Shown: positions 1 through 7,536 of the stretch, one piece after another
Position numbering within the stretch: position 1 is the stretch's first letter
Layout of the letters: every line of letters begins with the position of its first letter
IMG/VR virus record: IMGVR_UViG_3300046809_000312
Span: 1 to 54,481 of that record
Strand: one strand, 5' to 3'
Length of the DNA stretch: 54,481 bases
From: a virus
Program-made: the position numbers and the translations under genes
The notes under the pieces: model-generated
Databases searched by the model: none
What the model was told of the DNA's origin: nothing
What the model saw: the letters and a program-made list of their open reading frames with translations, nothing else

Positions 1-158
1 CACGGGGCGCGGCGTCGCGCGCACCGCACGCGGCATCGGTCACATGGGGCGCTTTGCTGCCGCCCCTGCTCGCGCACTGTGGCGCAGGACCGAGGCGGCG
101 CGACGAGCTGCTGCTCGCCGAGTCGTCCGCGCCGCGGGCGCGGTCTGGGATAGCGCCC
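1..158. repeat. Terminal overlap, left copy (repeats 54324-54481)
   Basis: Bases 1-126 are identical to 54324-54449. The remaining 32 bases differ at positions 127, 134, 150 and 153. The reading frame of the gene at 53620 passes through the join without interruption. The simplest reading is that the sequence is circular (about 54,323 bp) and was linearised with an uncollapsed overlap whose outer end has errors. A true terminal redundancy or a divergent tandem repeat is possible but less likely, because all mismatches cluster at the very end. Confidence 0.85.
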
Positions 159-760
159 TTGCCGGGCTCGCCGGTCTCACCGCGGCGTTGTGGCAACGCA
201 GTTGGCGAGGCGGACTCGCCACGTTGCGCGCCGTGTGGCAACGCCGGCGCCGCACCCGTGCCGCGCGTCAAGCGGCGAACGGTCCCGCCATGACCGGCCC
301 GACGATCGCGTCGGCCCCGGCCCCGATCGCCCCGTACGTACGCCGCCCGACGACCGTCGGCGGTTCCCCCTCGAACACTGGAGGACGCATGACCGGCGGA
401 CATCACTTCCTTGCACCCGCAATGGAAATGGAACGCATAGCGACGACGTACACGCCCGACGGCATGATGCAGGTCGGCCGCGACTTCGCGTCGCTGCCCG
501 ACGCCCTCGAACATGTCGCGAACTCGATCAAGATCTCGACGGCGCGGGCCGACGCCGAGCAGCCGCTCGACCCTCGAATCGTCGACATCATGCAGCAGAT
601 CTACCTGTTGGAGATGAAGGCGGCACAGCTCGCCCGCGACCTCGCGCCCGCGTTCCGGAAGCTGCACGACCTCGACATCGCCCGCCTGCAGGCGCCGCGC
701 AAGGGCCGACAGGGCGAGTCGCAGTGGGACGTGCGCGCGAACGCCGACGCGAGTCTCTGA
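1..760 (+). CDS. Arg-rich membrane protein of the transfer module, C-terminal part (gene starts at 53620)
   Basis: This is the 3' part of a gene that begins with GTG at 53620 and crosses the join; the whole product is 487 residues. An ATG at 44 is an internal in-frame Met (residue 250), not the likely start. The part encoded here begins with amphipathic Arg/Ala/Trp-rich helices, then a conserved-looking acidic/helical C-terminus from about residue 375 (motifs PDGMMQVGRDF and IVDIMQQIYLLEMKAAQL). The gene ends 11 bases before the FtsK/TraB-type translocase, so the two are probably co-transcribed. By position it resembles the Spd-like proteins that accompany TraB in Streptomyces conjugative elements. 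No enzyme motif is visible; a membrane or DNA-associated partner of the translocase is inferred. Confidence 0.75.
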   Translation, partial: TGRGVARTARGIGHMGRFAAAPARALWRRTEAARRAAARRVVRAAGAVWDSALAGLAGLTAALWQRSWRGGLATLRAVWQRRRRTRAARQAANGPAMTGPTIASAPAPIAPYVRRPTTVGGSPSNTGGRMTGGHHFLAPAMEMERIATTYTPDGMMQVGRDFASLPDALEHVANSIKISTARADAEQPLDPRIVDIMQQIYLLEMKAAQLARDLAPAFRKLHDLDIARLQAPRKGRQGESQWDVRANADASL

Positions 761-771
761 AAGGGCAGACA

Positions 772-2889
772 GTGCAGATCGATTGGGAATCGGGGCACGG
801 TCCGTTCACTGCCCCGCTCAGCGCCGCCGGTTCCGCGCTCGCCGCCTCGTACGCGGCGAACGCGGCCGGCGTCTCCCCCTGGTGGGGTGCCGCGGTGGCG
901 GGCGCCGGACTCGTCGGCTCGCACATCGCAGGCCGGCAGTCCGGCGCGAGCCAAGGCAGCCTCGTACTCCGTGCCGCCGCATGGGTCGGCGCGGGAATGT
1001 GGTGCTCGTGGGCAATCACCGCCGGCCCGTGGACGATGAACTGCCTCGAAGCGCTCGGGGCGGGCGCGGTCGGGTTGGGCGCCGCCCTCGCCGGCAACCG
1101 CACGGCACGCCGCCGGGCCGCCGAGCAGCTCGCAGCCGAGGCGGCCGCCGTCGAGTACGCCGACGTACAGCGCAGGCACCGGGCGATCGCCGCAGACTGG
1201 GCCGCTCGTTTCTCCCGCGTGAGCGGCATCGACGGCGTGCAGGTCGTCGGCGTCGAGGTGTGGGACAGCGGCGGCATGACGCTCGAAGGGCGGTTGCCCG
1301 AGGGCGGGTACACGTGGCGCGACATGCAGCGCTGCGGCGACGGTCTCGCTGGCGATGCGCGGCTGCCGAACGGCTGCTCGGTCGAGATCACCGAGGGCGC
1401 CGACCGCGGCTCGTTCCTCGCGAACGTCGAGACTGAGAATCAGATCGCGAGCGGGCCGACGCCGTACCCCGACGACTACTCGCCGCGATCGATGAACGAC
1501 GGGCTACAGCTCGGCCGCCACAAGGACGGCAGCGAGTCGGCGCCGTGCGTCCGGGAGTTGACGGCGATCTTCACCGGCCGGAAGGGGTCGGGCAAGTCGA
1601 ACCTGATGAACGTGGCGCTCGCGGGCCAACTCCGCATGATCGACGTACTCGTGTGGGTGATCGACCTCAACGGCGGCTCGCTCGCGCTGCCGTGGCTGCG
1701 CGCATGGCACAAAGCCGGGCGCCCCGGCCGGCCGCCGATCGATTGGGTCGCCGACACCCCCGAGCGCGTGCTCGCCATGGCCGAGGCGCTGCTGCGCATC
1801 GCGAAGGCCAGGAAGCCCGGATACGCCGATCTGCAGATCGAGGCGGACGACGACAAGATCCCCGTGAGTCCGACCGTGCCCGGCATCATCGCAAACGCCG
1901 ACGAGGTTGCCGAGCTGTACTCGGGCAAGGCACGCAAGGACCCGATCCTGCGCAAGGCGGGCGACGTGCTGCTGCAGGTCGTCGAACTCGCCCGCGCTGT
2001 GGCGTGCAACGTCATCGCCTCGGCGCTGCGGGCGACGCAGGATGTGCTCGAAGAGCCGCAGCTCGTCGCGCAGTCCGGTCTCAAGATCGCCATGAAGAGC
2101 GACGAGCGAGAGATCGCGTACCTGATGGGGTGGGGCGACAGGATCTCGCCGGAAGACATGCCCGTCGCCGGTACCGGCGCGGTCAAGGTTCTCGACGACC
2201 CCGCGCGCCCGTTGGTCGTGTACCGCATTACGCCGAGCGAGATCGCGAAGATCGTCGTCGCGACGGCCGAGTACCGGCCTGAACTCGACGAGCTGTCGCG
2301 GTCGGCGGCCGGAAAGGCGTACGAGCAGCGGTGGGAGAACACCGAGCACCTGTTCAACGGCGCCGTACTGCCCGCACCGGCCGTCGTCGCCGTCCTCGAC
2401 AAGCCCGTCGTCGAACAGTCGGCACGCGAGGGATGGACCGACCCAACCGCCGATTGGGGCAAGCCTGCCGAGCCGATCCCGACCGGCGACGCCGCGATCG
2501 CCGACGCCGACGCCGCGATGCGTCGCATTCACGAACAGATCGACGACGCGACCGCCCGCGGCGGCGACCCCGACCTCGACGCCGAGGTTCGCGGCATCTT
2601 CGAGGCGAGCGGGCTCGGCTACACCCCGCCCGACCTCGGCGCCGCGGTCGAGGACGTACAGCAGCCCGGCGAGGACCCGCGCAAGGCGATCGTGTTCGAG
2701 ATCGTGCTCAAGTCCGGCCCGAACGGCATCGGGCCCGAGGCGATCCGCGACGTGTTCGCCCGCCTGCACCCCGGCGTCGAAGTACCGCACGCCGCCACGA
2801 TCGGCCGATGGCTCGGCCCCGACCCTCGCGTGCACAAACCCTCTTACGGCCGCTACGCCGTACGACCCGAGAACGGAGTACAGCCGTGA
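772..2889 (+). CDS. FtsK/SpoIIIE/TraB-type DNA translocase
   Basis: A 705-aa protein starting at GTG 772, preceded by AAGGGCAGACA. Residues about 15-107 are hydrophobic with two membrane segments. The motor domain follows, with Walker A GRKGSGKSN at 269-277 and a Walker B-like GIIANADE near 371-378. The C-terminus (about 640-695) looks like a winged helix, as in FtsK gamma and TraB domains that read short DNA repeats. In Streptomyces plasmids and AICEs such proteins pump double-stranded DNA between hyphae as the single essential transfer protein. Its neighbours are small membrane proteins and a DUF2637 protein, matching that context. A role in prophage or virion DNA handling is the alternative. 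The fold assignment is strong; the conjugative role is inferred. Confidence 0.9.
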   Translation: MQIDWESGHGPFTAPLSAAGSALAASYAANAAGVSPWWGAAVAGAGLVGSHIAGRQSGASQGSLVLRAAAWVGAGMWCSWAITAGPWTMNCLEALGAGAVGLGAALAGNRTARRRAAEQLAAEAAAVEYADVQRRHRAIAADWAARFSRVSGIDGVQVVGVEVWDSGGMTLEGRLPEGGYTWRDMQRCGDGLAGDARLPNGCSVEITEGADRGSFLANVETENQIASGPTPYPDDYSPRSMNDGLQLGRHKDGSESAPCVRELTAIFTGRKGSGKSNLMNVALAGQLRMIDVLVWVIDLNGGSLALPWLRAWHKAGRPGRPPIDWVADTPERVLAMAEALLRIAKARKPGYADLQIEADDDKIPVSPTVPGIIANADEVAELYSGKARKDPILRKAGDVLLQVVELARAVACNVIASALRATQDVLEEPQLVAQSGLKIAMKSDEREIAYLMGWGDRISPEDMPVAGTGAVKVLDDPARPLVVYRITPSEIAKIVVATAEYRPELDELSRSAAGKAYEQRWENTEHLFNGAVLPAPAVVAVLDKPVVEQSAREGWTDPTADWGKPAEPIPTGDAAIADADAAMRRIHEQIDDATARGGDPDLDAEVRGIFEASGLGYTPPDLGAAVEDVQQPGEDPRKAIVFEIVLKSGPNGIGPEAIRDVFARLHPGVEVPHAATIGRWLGPDPRVHKPSYGRYAVRPENGVQP

Positions 2890-3206
2890 CCAGCACGGAA
2901 CTTGTGCACGTCCCCCGCGCCGTCCGCCGACGCCGCTCGAACGCTCGCCGGTACATCGCCGGCGCGATCCTCGGAGTCTCCGACGTGATCCGGGGCGCCG
3001 CTCTGCTGGCGATCGGCGTCCTGTGCGCCGCGAGTGTCGACCCGCACAGCGCATGGAACCCGCACGCCCCCGCACAGGCGATAGCCGTGATCGTGCTCGC
3101 GCTGCTCGGCGTCGAGCGGATCGGGCTCGCCGTGCGCGAGCTGAGCGAGGCGATCGCACACCCCATGCCGCACACCCCGCGCCGCCCGCAGCACCCCGCG
3201 CACTGA
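2886..3206 (+). CDS. Small two-pass membrane protein of the transfer operon
   Basis: A 106-aa product whose GTG start overlaps the stop of the translocase gene (GTGA), so translation is coupled. It has a basic N-terminus (VRRRRSNARRY), then two hydrophobic stretches at about 25-50 and 63-80, and a His/Pro-rich tail. It has no catalytic motif. Small membrane proteins directly after tra are typical of spd (spread) genes in Streptomyces conjugative elements. A Spd-like role in helping DNA move across septal membranes is inferred from position and topology only. Confidence 0.7.
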   Translation: MTSTELVHVPRAVRRRRSNARRYIAGAILGVSDVIRGAALLAIGVLCAASVDPHSAWNPHAPAQAIAVIVLALLGVERIGLAVRELSEAIAHPMPHTPRRPQHPAH

Positions 3207-3228
3207 CCGCTCGCCGAAGGACTGCCGC

Positions 3229-3705
3229 ATGTTCCCCGAGCCGTACACCAGACCGCAGACCGACGCGAGCCTCGTACCGCGCGTCGTCTCGGTCTCACAG
3301 ATCACCCCTGCCGCCGAGCAGCACCTCGCGCCCGCCCCGCCGCCCGGCATGCGGGTGATCGGGTACGTGCGGATCGACGGCATGCTGCACCCGCAGTACG
3401 GGCCCGAGTACGTACCGGCCGTGCCCATGGCGCCAGCCGCGCCGTCCGGGATCGACCCGCAGGCCCAACGCACCGCCGCGAAGGGCGTGTTCGCCGCCGG
3501 GGCGGGCGTCGGCGCGTACTTCGGCATGCAGGCGCTGCAGATCTTCGTCGACAGCCTCGTGCAGTTCCTCGCGGCCGCCGCGGTGTGCGGGCTCGTGTGG
3601 GCGCGGCCGACCGGCCGCCGGGCGGTGCGCAAGGGACCGACGTACATCAACAACAACAGCGGGTTCCTGGCAGGCTGGAAGTCACAGAACGGCCCGCGCA
3701 AGTAG
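3229..3705 (+). CDS. Spd-like membrane protein
   Basis: A 158-aa protein with ATG at 3229 behind GAAGGA. The first 80 residues are polar and Pro-rich. A region at about 82-125 (AAKGVFAAGAGVGAYFGM, then VQFLAAAAVCGLVWA) forms one or two membrane segments. The basic C-terminus contains TYINNNSGFL. It is in the same operon as the FtsK/TraB-type gene. The layout (polar head, central membrane helices, short basic tail) fits the spread-protein class of Streptomyces mobile elements, but I cannot name the subfamily. Confidence 0.7.
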   Translation: MFPEPYTRPQTDASLVPRVVSVSQITPAAEQHLAPAPPPGMRVIGYVRIDGMLHPQYGPEYVPAVPMAPAAPSGIDPQAQRTAAKGVFAAGAGVGAYFGMQALQIFVDSLVQFLAAAAVCGLVWARPTGRRAVRKGPTYINNNSGFLAGWKSQNGPRK

Positions 3706-3717
3706 CACGGAGGAACC

Positions 3718-3894
3718 ATGCCGAAGAAGATCGAACACGCGCCCGCGGGCAAGTTCATGACCCTCGACGAGATCGCGGCGTTCGTCGCCGACGCGTTCGC
3801 CGCAGGCGCCAACGGTGCCGACGTCCCCACAGGCCGGCTGTCCTTTGGCGGAAAGCTGCAGCAGCTCGTCGTGAGCGTCGCCGACACCGAGTAG
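3718..3894 (+). CDS. Small protein (58 aa) closing the transfer operon
   Basis: ATG at 3718 follows a clear AGGAGG-like site (CGGAGGAACC). The 58-aa soluble product begins MPKKIEHAPAGKFMTLDEIA and ends in a short beta-rich segment (KLQQLVVSVADTE). There is no known motif. It lies 12 bases after the previous gene and just before a strong hairpin, so it is probably the last gene of the translocase operon. Confidence 0.7.
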   Translation: MPKKIEHAPAGKFMTLDEIAAFVADAFAAGANGADVPTGRLSFGGKLQQLVVSVADTE

Positions 3895-3914
3895 CGCCTC
3901 GGCCCACCACACCC

Positions 3915-3948
3915 GCGCCCCGTACCGCACACTCGCGGCACGGGGCGC
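3915..3948 (+). terminator. Hairpin terminator of the transfer operon
   Basis: Perfect 9-bp arms, GCGCCCCGT at 3915-3923 and ACGGGGCGC at 3940-3948, with a 16-nt loop and no T-run. It lies 20 bases after the last small gene of the operon. Confidence 0.6.
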
Positions 3949-4017
3949 AGTCACGTCACGCGATAGCAGTTGGCTCATTTCGCGTACGCCCTGGTGTGCT
4001 GTAGGTCACCATGAATC

Positions 4018-4515
4018 GTGTCTGTGCTGACGATCGTCAACCTAGCCATTCTGGCCGCTTCGATCGGCCTCCCTATCGCTTTGTATACGCGCCACGTACG
4101 AAACCAGCCATGGGGGCCATCCCGGCGGGTGGTAGAGGGCTACATGGACAACATCCACGAGTCCCCGACACCGGCATCCGCCGGCAGTCAGGTGTGGATG
4201 CTGACAAGTGAACGCCTTTTTTCCTACGGGCTGTACCTCGTTGTCCTCGGCTGTGTGCTGGTCGTATGCCTCGGCACGTACGACCTGACCCACAGTTGGG
4301 ATCAACACGGCCACCTGACGCCCCCGGACGCCCCCCAAGCGGTGACTGTCTTCCTGGCCATCCTGGCGGGCGTGACTGCAGCCCTGACAAGGCTTGCTGC
4401 CGCATACACAAAGATCATTCGCGCGCGCGGCGAAGTCGACAACGACCGCATCCGAGCGATGGCCGAAGTCGAACGGGCACGCGCAGCAAGAGAGCTGCCC
4501 AAGAAACGGCGATGA
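4018..4515 (+). CDS. Three-pass membrane protein with charged tail, low-GC cargo gene
   Basis: A 165-aa protein, GTG start at 4018 with GGTCACC upstream. Three hydrophobic segments occur at about 3-24, 64-88 and 107-130, followed by a cytoplasmic-looking charged helical tail (RARGEVDNDRIRAMAEVERARA). Base composition is visibly less GC-rich than its neighbours and codon choice is relaxed. It is separated by hairpins from the transfer operon. I do not recognise the family. A moron (lysogenic cargo such as superinfection exclusion) is a guess from composition, isolation and membrane location. Confidence 0.6.
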   Translation: MSVLTIVNLAILAASIGLPIALYTRHVRNQPWGPSRRVVEGYMDNIHESPTPASAGSQVWMLTSERLFSYGLYLVVLGCVLVVCLGTYDLTHSWDQHGHLTPPDAPQAVTVFLAILAGVTAALTRLAAAYTKIIRARGEVDNDRIRAMAEVERARAARELPKKRR

Positions 4516-4746
4516 TTCATGAATCGCATGCGGTTCCTCAACGATTCGCGCGCGAAAGATCGACGAATGATCACTACATCTATCGTCGATAAAAATACGT
4601 CCTAGCAGGTCAACACGATCTGTCCCTAGGGGACTCCCTAGGGACTCGCGTGCGCGCGTTCCCCTCCCCTCCCATATATGGGGGGGTGAAGGTAGAGAGA
4701 TCGTCTACAGGTAGTAGCGGGCGAGCGCACGAACCCATCTCACTCT
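4514..4746. other. Origin-like non-coding segment (copy A)
   Basis: This stretch contains palindrome GATTCATGAATC (4514-4525), palindrome TTCGCGCGCGAA (4545-4556), an 8-bp inverted repeat ATCGACGA/TCGTCGAT (4559-4566, 4583-4590) and an AT-rich patch CGATAAAAATACG. It then has a block from 4622 to about 4746 (GTCCCTAGGGGAC, CGCGCGTTCCCCTCCCCTCCC, GGTAGAGAG) that closely matches 47686-47812 inside the initiator gene. Iteron-like palindromes plus AT-rich DNA plus a duplicated initiator-gene sequence point to a replication origin or a copy of one. It could instead be the remnant of a second initiator gene. Confidence 0.5.
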
Positions 4747-4833
4747 CAACACGCCGCCCTCGCTTGACTCCGGACGATCACCTGTCGCATTCTTGGCGGC
4801 AAGTCAGCCATGCCCTGACACAGAAGCCACCCG

Positions 4834-4856
4834 ACGCCCCGCCTACCGCGGGGCGT
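4834..4856 (+). terminator. Hairpin in intergenic region
   Basis: A 9-bp perfect stem, ACGCCCCGC/GCGGGGCGT, with loop CTACC, followed by TCGTCATT. It lies in the 554-base gene-free stretch 4516-5069, downstream of the origin-like segment. Confidence 0.5.
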
Positions 4857-4904
4857 TCGTCATTCCCCCAACAGTCGGCCGGGCACCCCACCCTCGACCG
4901 GCAC

Positions 4905-4935
4905 GGCGCCGCCTCAACTCCCCCGAGGCGGCGCC
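4905..4935. terminator. Strong GC hairpin
   Basis: An 11-bp perfect stem, GGCGCCGCCTC/GAGGCGGCGCC, with a 9-nt loop and no T-run. It may be a terminator or a protective structure before the gene at 5070. The remaining intergenic DNA up to 5069 shows no other supported feature. Confidence 0.45.
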
Positions 4936-5069
4936 ACCCCCACTCGCGCGGGGCGGAGACAGATACGAACCATGGCGGGTTTGCTGCCCGCCCCGCGCGC
5001 TACATGCTGGCCACATCCCCCGCAACACAGGCACCATGGACCCTCGTTCAGAACTACGAGGGGGGACCC

Positions 5070-5441
5070 GTGTTCGGCAGTAAGAAGAACGACCAGGAAA
5101 AAGCCGCAGCGCGCCGCCAACGGCAGATCACCCAAGCCGCGGCGTCCGCCGGCATCACGGTCATGGGGGGAAAGTTCCGCGCTCCGAATCAGGACCCGAT
5201 ACCGATCGACGGCGCCCGCATGACCATCGAGCGAGGCGAGGATGCCGGCAAGCGGGTCACCGCGACCCGAGTCCTACTGACCGGAGTGTTCGCGCTGCTG
5301 CTGAAGAAAGATCAGACGCAGTTGTTCATCACCGTCGAGAACGGCGAGCAAGTGATGATGATCCCGGTACCGGCAAAGAAGGAAGCTGCCGCGCGCGTCC
5401 TCGCGACCATGGTCAACAGCGAGGCAACCGGCGTCAGTTGA
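5070..5441 (+). CDS. Hypothetical protein with beta-rich C-terminal domain
   Basis: A 123-aa protein; GTG at 5070 preceded by GAGGGGGGACCC is the best start. The N-terminus is charged and helical (SKKNDQEKAAARRQRQ). The middle and C-terminus alternate hydrophobic residues as in a small beta-domain (RVLLTGVFALLLKKDQTQLF, then VMMIPVPAKKEAAARVL), somewhat like bacterial PH-type folds. The next gene starts 26 bases later. Function is not identifiable. Confidence 0.65.
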   Translation: MFGSKKNDQEKAAARRQRQITQAAASAGITVMGGKFRAPNQDPIPIDGARMTIERGEDAGKRVTATRVLLTGVFALLLKKDQTQLFITVENGEQVMMIPVPAKKEAAARVLATMVNSEATGVS

Positions 5442-5467
5442 TCCCGCCTCGGAAAGGACCCCGTCCC

Positions 5468-5713
5468 ATGCGCGTACACCTGTCGGACGGGGTCCGCGAG
5501 GTCGAGATCACAGCCAAGGGGTACAGCCGCAAGCAGCTCGACGACGTCGAGAACTCAGCGCTCCGCATCCTCGACGCCCTGCGCAGCGACCAACCGACCG
5601 AGCGAGGCAAGACGTTCGGGTTCGTGCCCGACGTCACCCTCGACAGCAGCGCCGAGCGCGCCGAGCCGTACGTCGACGGCCGCGACCAGGACGACGAGGA
5701 CGACGACGCATGA
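5468..5713 (+). CDS. Small acidic-tailed phage protein
   Basis: An 81-aa product with ATG at 5468 after GGAAAGGACCCC. It has a short beta-rich start (MRVHLSDGVREVEITAKGYS), a helix, and a strongly acidic C-terminus (DGRDQDDEDDDA). The stop overlaps the HNH gene start (ATGA), so the two are coupled. Comparable small acidic proteins precede HNH and terminase genes in actinophages; function unknown. Confidence 0.65.
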   Translation: MRVHLSDGVREVEITAKGYSRKQLDDVENSALRILDALRSDQPTERGKTFGFVPDVTLDSSAERAEPYVDGRDQDDEDDDA

Positions 5714-6012
5714 GCGGCGGGTGGGTCGGCAGCACCCGGCGGGCCGAGCTGCCGCCCGACTGGTACACCGCGATCCGGCCGGCCGTGCTGCAGCGCGACG
5801 CGTACCGGTGTCGCAACCGGATCGACGGCCGCCCGTGCGCACGCCCGGCGAACCAGGTCGACCACGTCGGCGACAAGGACGATCACCGGATCGAGATGCT
5901 GCAGGCGCTGTGCGAGGACTGTCACGCGAAGAAGAGCAGCGCGCAGGGCAACGCGGCACGGTGGGCCGTACGCATGACCCGCCCCCCGGAGCGACACCCC
6001 GGCCTGATCTGA
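5710..6012 (+). CDS. HNH endonuclease-like protein
   Basis: A 100-aa protein with the compact HNH fold: zinc Cys at about C34/C43, the catalytic Asp-His pair in NQVDHVG (D51-H52), and the C-terminal CEDCH with C68, C71 and H72. In many siphoviruses an HNH protein near the terminase genes is needed for cutting and packaging at cos, and that is the likely role here. Odd point: the usual Asn before LQALC is Met (IEMLQALC), so activity should be tested rather than assumed. It is translationally coupled to the preceding acidic protein. Confidence 0.85.
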   Translation: MSGGWVGSTRRAELPPDWYTAIRPAVLQRDAYRCRNRIDGRPCARPANQVDHVGDKDDHRIEMLQALCEDCHAKKSSAQGNAARWAVRMTRPPERHPGLI

Positions 6013-6101
6013 CCCCCCGCCCCGTATGGCGTACCCCCGGTCGCTGCGTACCCTCCCCCACGCTTCCGTGGGGAGACGGGCACGACGGCGGGAGCAAGCA
6101 C

Positions 6102-6659
6102 GTGAACAGCTTCTACGAGGACGCAACGGCGCAAGGGTGGCTCACTCAGGCGTTCGGCGTACTGACCATGGATGACCTGTGGACTCGGCAACTCGAAACA
6201 GAACACATGTCACCCGACGAGATGCGCGAGACAGCCGACTTCGGGGAAGCGCTAGTCGATGCCTGGCTACGGCTCACCGATGGCGGAGCCTTGAAGCCGA
6301 TCGAGCAGTACATGCGCGTGTACTCGTACCGAGCAGTCGAGACAGCTCGGCAGGTAGGTGCGACGTACATGCCGAGCGATCCAGTGGACATGCAAAAGGC
6401 TGCCGTCAAGGCATTCTCGACGCTGGTCAGCGCGAGAGAGCGCGAGGCCGGACAACTTCGATCAAAGATCGAGTCACTTCGGTCCGCCACATGGACTCCT
6501 GGCGATCTGTCACCCACTTCCCGCTGCCTGATCATCTTTGGATGCGCGGTCACCGCCTTCGCCCTGGGACAGCCGCTGATCGGTGGCCTTTTCGGCACTT
6601 GGTTCACAACGGCGGGTTGCCCAAAGTTGACCATCGGCATCATCGAAGGTGGGGGGTGA
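6102..6659 (+). CDS. Unknown protein with C-terminal membrane segment, lower-GC cargo
   Basis: A 185-aa product, GTG at 6102 behind GGGAGCAAGCAC. The first 140 residues are helical and charged. Residues about 142-170 (CLIIFGCAVTAFALGQPLIG) form a membrane anchor close to the C-terminus, a tail-anchored arrangement. Its GC content is clearly lower than that of the flanking HNH and primase-like genes. No family is recognised. Composition and position between packaging-related genes suggest acquired cargo. Confidence 0.55.
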   Translation: MNSFYEDATAQGWLTQAFGVLTMDDLWTRQLETEHMSPDEMRETADFGEALVDAWLRLTDGGALKPIEQYMRVYSYRAVETARQVGATYMPSDPVDMQKAAVKAFSTLVSAREREAGQLRSKIESLRSATWTPGDLSPTSRCLIIFGCAVTAFALGQPLIGGLFGTWFTTAGCPKLTIGIIEGGG

Positions 6660-6775
6660 CTCCCCTCCCCGCCCTGCTTGGCGCTCGGGAGGTGCTGCGG
6701 GCCTGGTTCTGTACGGGTCTGGGAAAAACGGCCACGCTGCGGGGCGTGGGCGGTCCGCTGGCGGGCGGGCAGGGA

Positions 6776-6838
6776 TGCGGCAGGCTGATTTGATGGCGCG
6801 CGGTTGAGGGGCCGCACATCGCCTCTCAGCCTGCCGCA
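6776..6838. repeat. 13-bp inverted repeat upstream of the primase-like gene
   Basis: Perfect arms TGCGGCAGGCTGA (6776-6788) and TCAGCCTGCCGCA (6826-6838) enclose a 37-nt loop in the gene-free interval 6660-6905. It could be a leader structure, a terminator for the upstream gene or a packaging-related site; nothing decides between these. Confidence 0.55.
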
Positions 6839-6905
6839 CTCCCGATACGAACCTGATGCATGCAGGTCAGAGCGCTAAAAGCGTACGCCGGGATATCATG
6901 GACCC

Positions 6906-7511
6906 ATGACGACGAGGCGCCCCTGCGAGCACTGCGACGAGCCGATGCCGATCACGGCTCGGCGGCACGCGCGGTTCTGTCGGCCGGCGTGCCGAGCTGC
7001 TGCTCATCGAGCGGCACGAGAGATCCCGGCCGAGCTAACGAGCCGGCCGCGATGGGTCCGGCGCACCTCGCGGAAGGTTCCGGTCGCGGTCGACGGCTCG
7101 GTCGCGAGCAGCACCGACCCGGCGTCCTGGTCGCGTTACCGCGACGCCGCCCGCTCGGCTGCGGGCGTCGGGCTCGGGTTCGTCCTCGACGGCGACGGCG
7201 TCGTCTGCCTCGACCTCGATCACTGCCTCAACGACGAGGGCACGGTCGCGGGTTGGGCGCGCAACGTCCTCGACACGGTCGACGGCTCGACGTGGGTCGA
7301 GGTGTCGCAGGGCGGCGACGGGCTGCACGTGTGGGGGCACGGCCGACTGCCGGGCAACGCGGGGCGCCGGCTACGGCTCGGCGAGGGCACGGTCGAGGTG
7401 TACGCGACCGGGCGGTACATCGCAGTCACGGGGCGGACGTTCGGCGGCACCCCGCAGCGCCTCGCCAATCTGCAGCACGTGATCGAGTGGCTGCAATCTG
7501 CCCGCGAGTAG
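6906..7511 (+). CDS. Small primase-polymerase-like protein (AEP superfamily, NrS-1 type)
   Basis: A 201-aa protein. An N-terminal zinc-finger-like segment (C7, C10, C25, C30) is followed by an archaeo-eukaryotic primase-like core. The metal-binding DxD lies in VVCLDLDHCL (D103, D105). The second motif is SQGGDGLHVWG with H141, and the third block is VEVYATGRYIAVTG (163-176). The pattern matches bifunctional primase-polymerase N-terminal domains of the NrS-1 kind. No helicase domain is fused, so it is far shorter than full prim-pol-helicases. It may prime phage replication or act in end processing; its location beside HNH and terminase rather than in the replication block is notable. Confidence 0.8.
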   Translation: MTTRRPCEHCDEPMPITARRHARFCRPACRAAAHRAAREIPAELTSRPRWVRRTSRKVPVAVDGSVASSTDPASWSRYRDAARSAAGVGLGFVLDGDGVVCLDLDHCLNDEGTVAGWARNVLDTVDGSTWVEVSQGGDGLHVWGHGRLPGNAGRRLRLGEGTVEVYATGRYIAVTGRTFGGTPQRLANLQHVIEWLQSARE

Positions 7512-7536
7512 ACATGGATCTTTAGCTGCCCTGGAT

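Noticed and set aside
44-760. A complete 238-aa gene starting at ATG 44
   Set aside because: On the circle the frame is open upstream back to GTG 53620, which has a good ribosome binding site; ATG 44 has none.
190-771. A much longer translocase (899 aa) starting at 190 in the same frame
   Set aside because: The extra 194 residues overlap the end of the Arg-rich protein gene and have the composition of an out-of-frame shadow; GTG 772 after that gene's stop gives a normal membrane-segment N-terminus.
4650-5069. An N-terminal extension of the 5070 gene reaching 4650
   Set aside because: It runs through the origin-like repeat and hairpins; its similarity to the initiator linker reflects shared DNA. 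GTG 5070 has a strong ribosome binding site.
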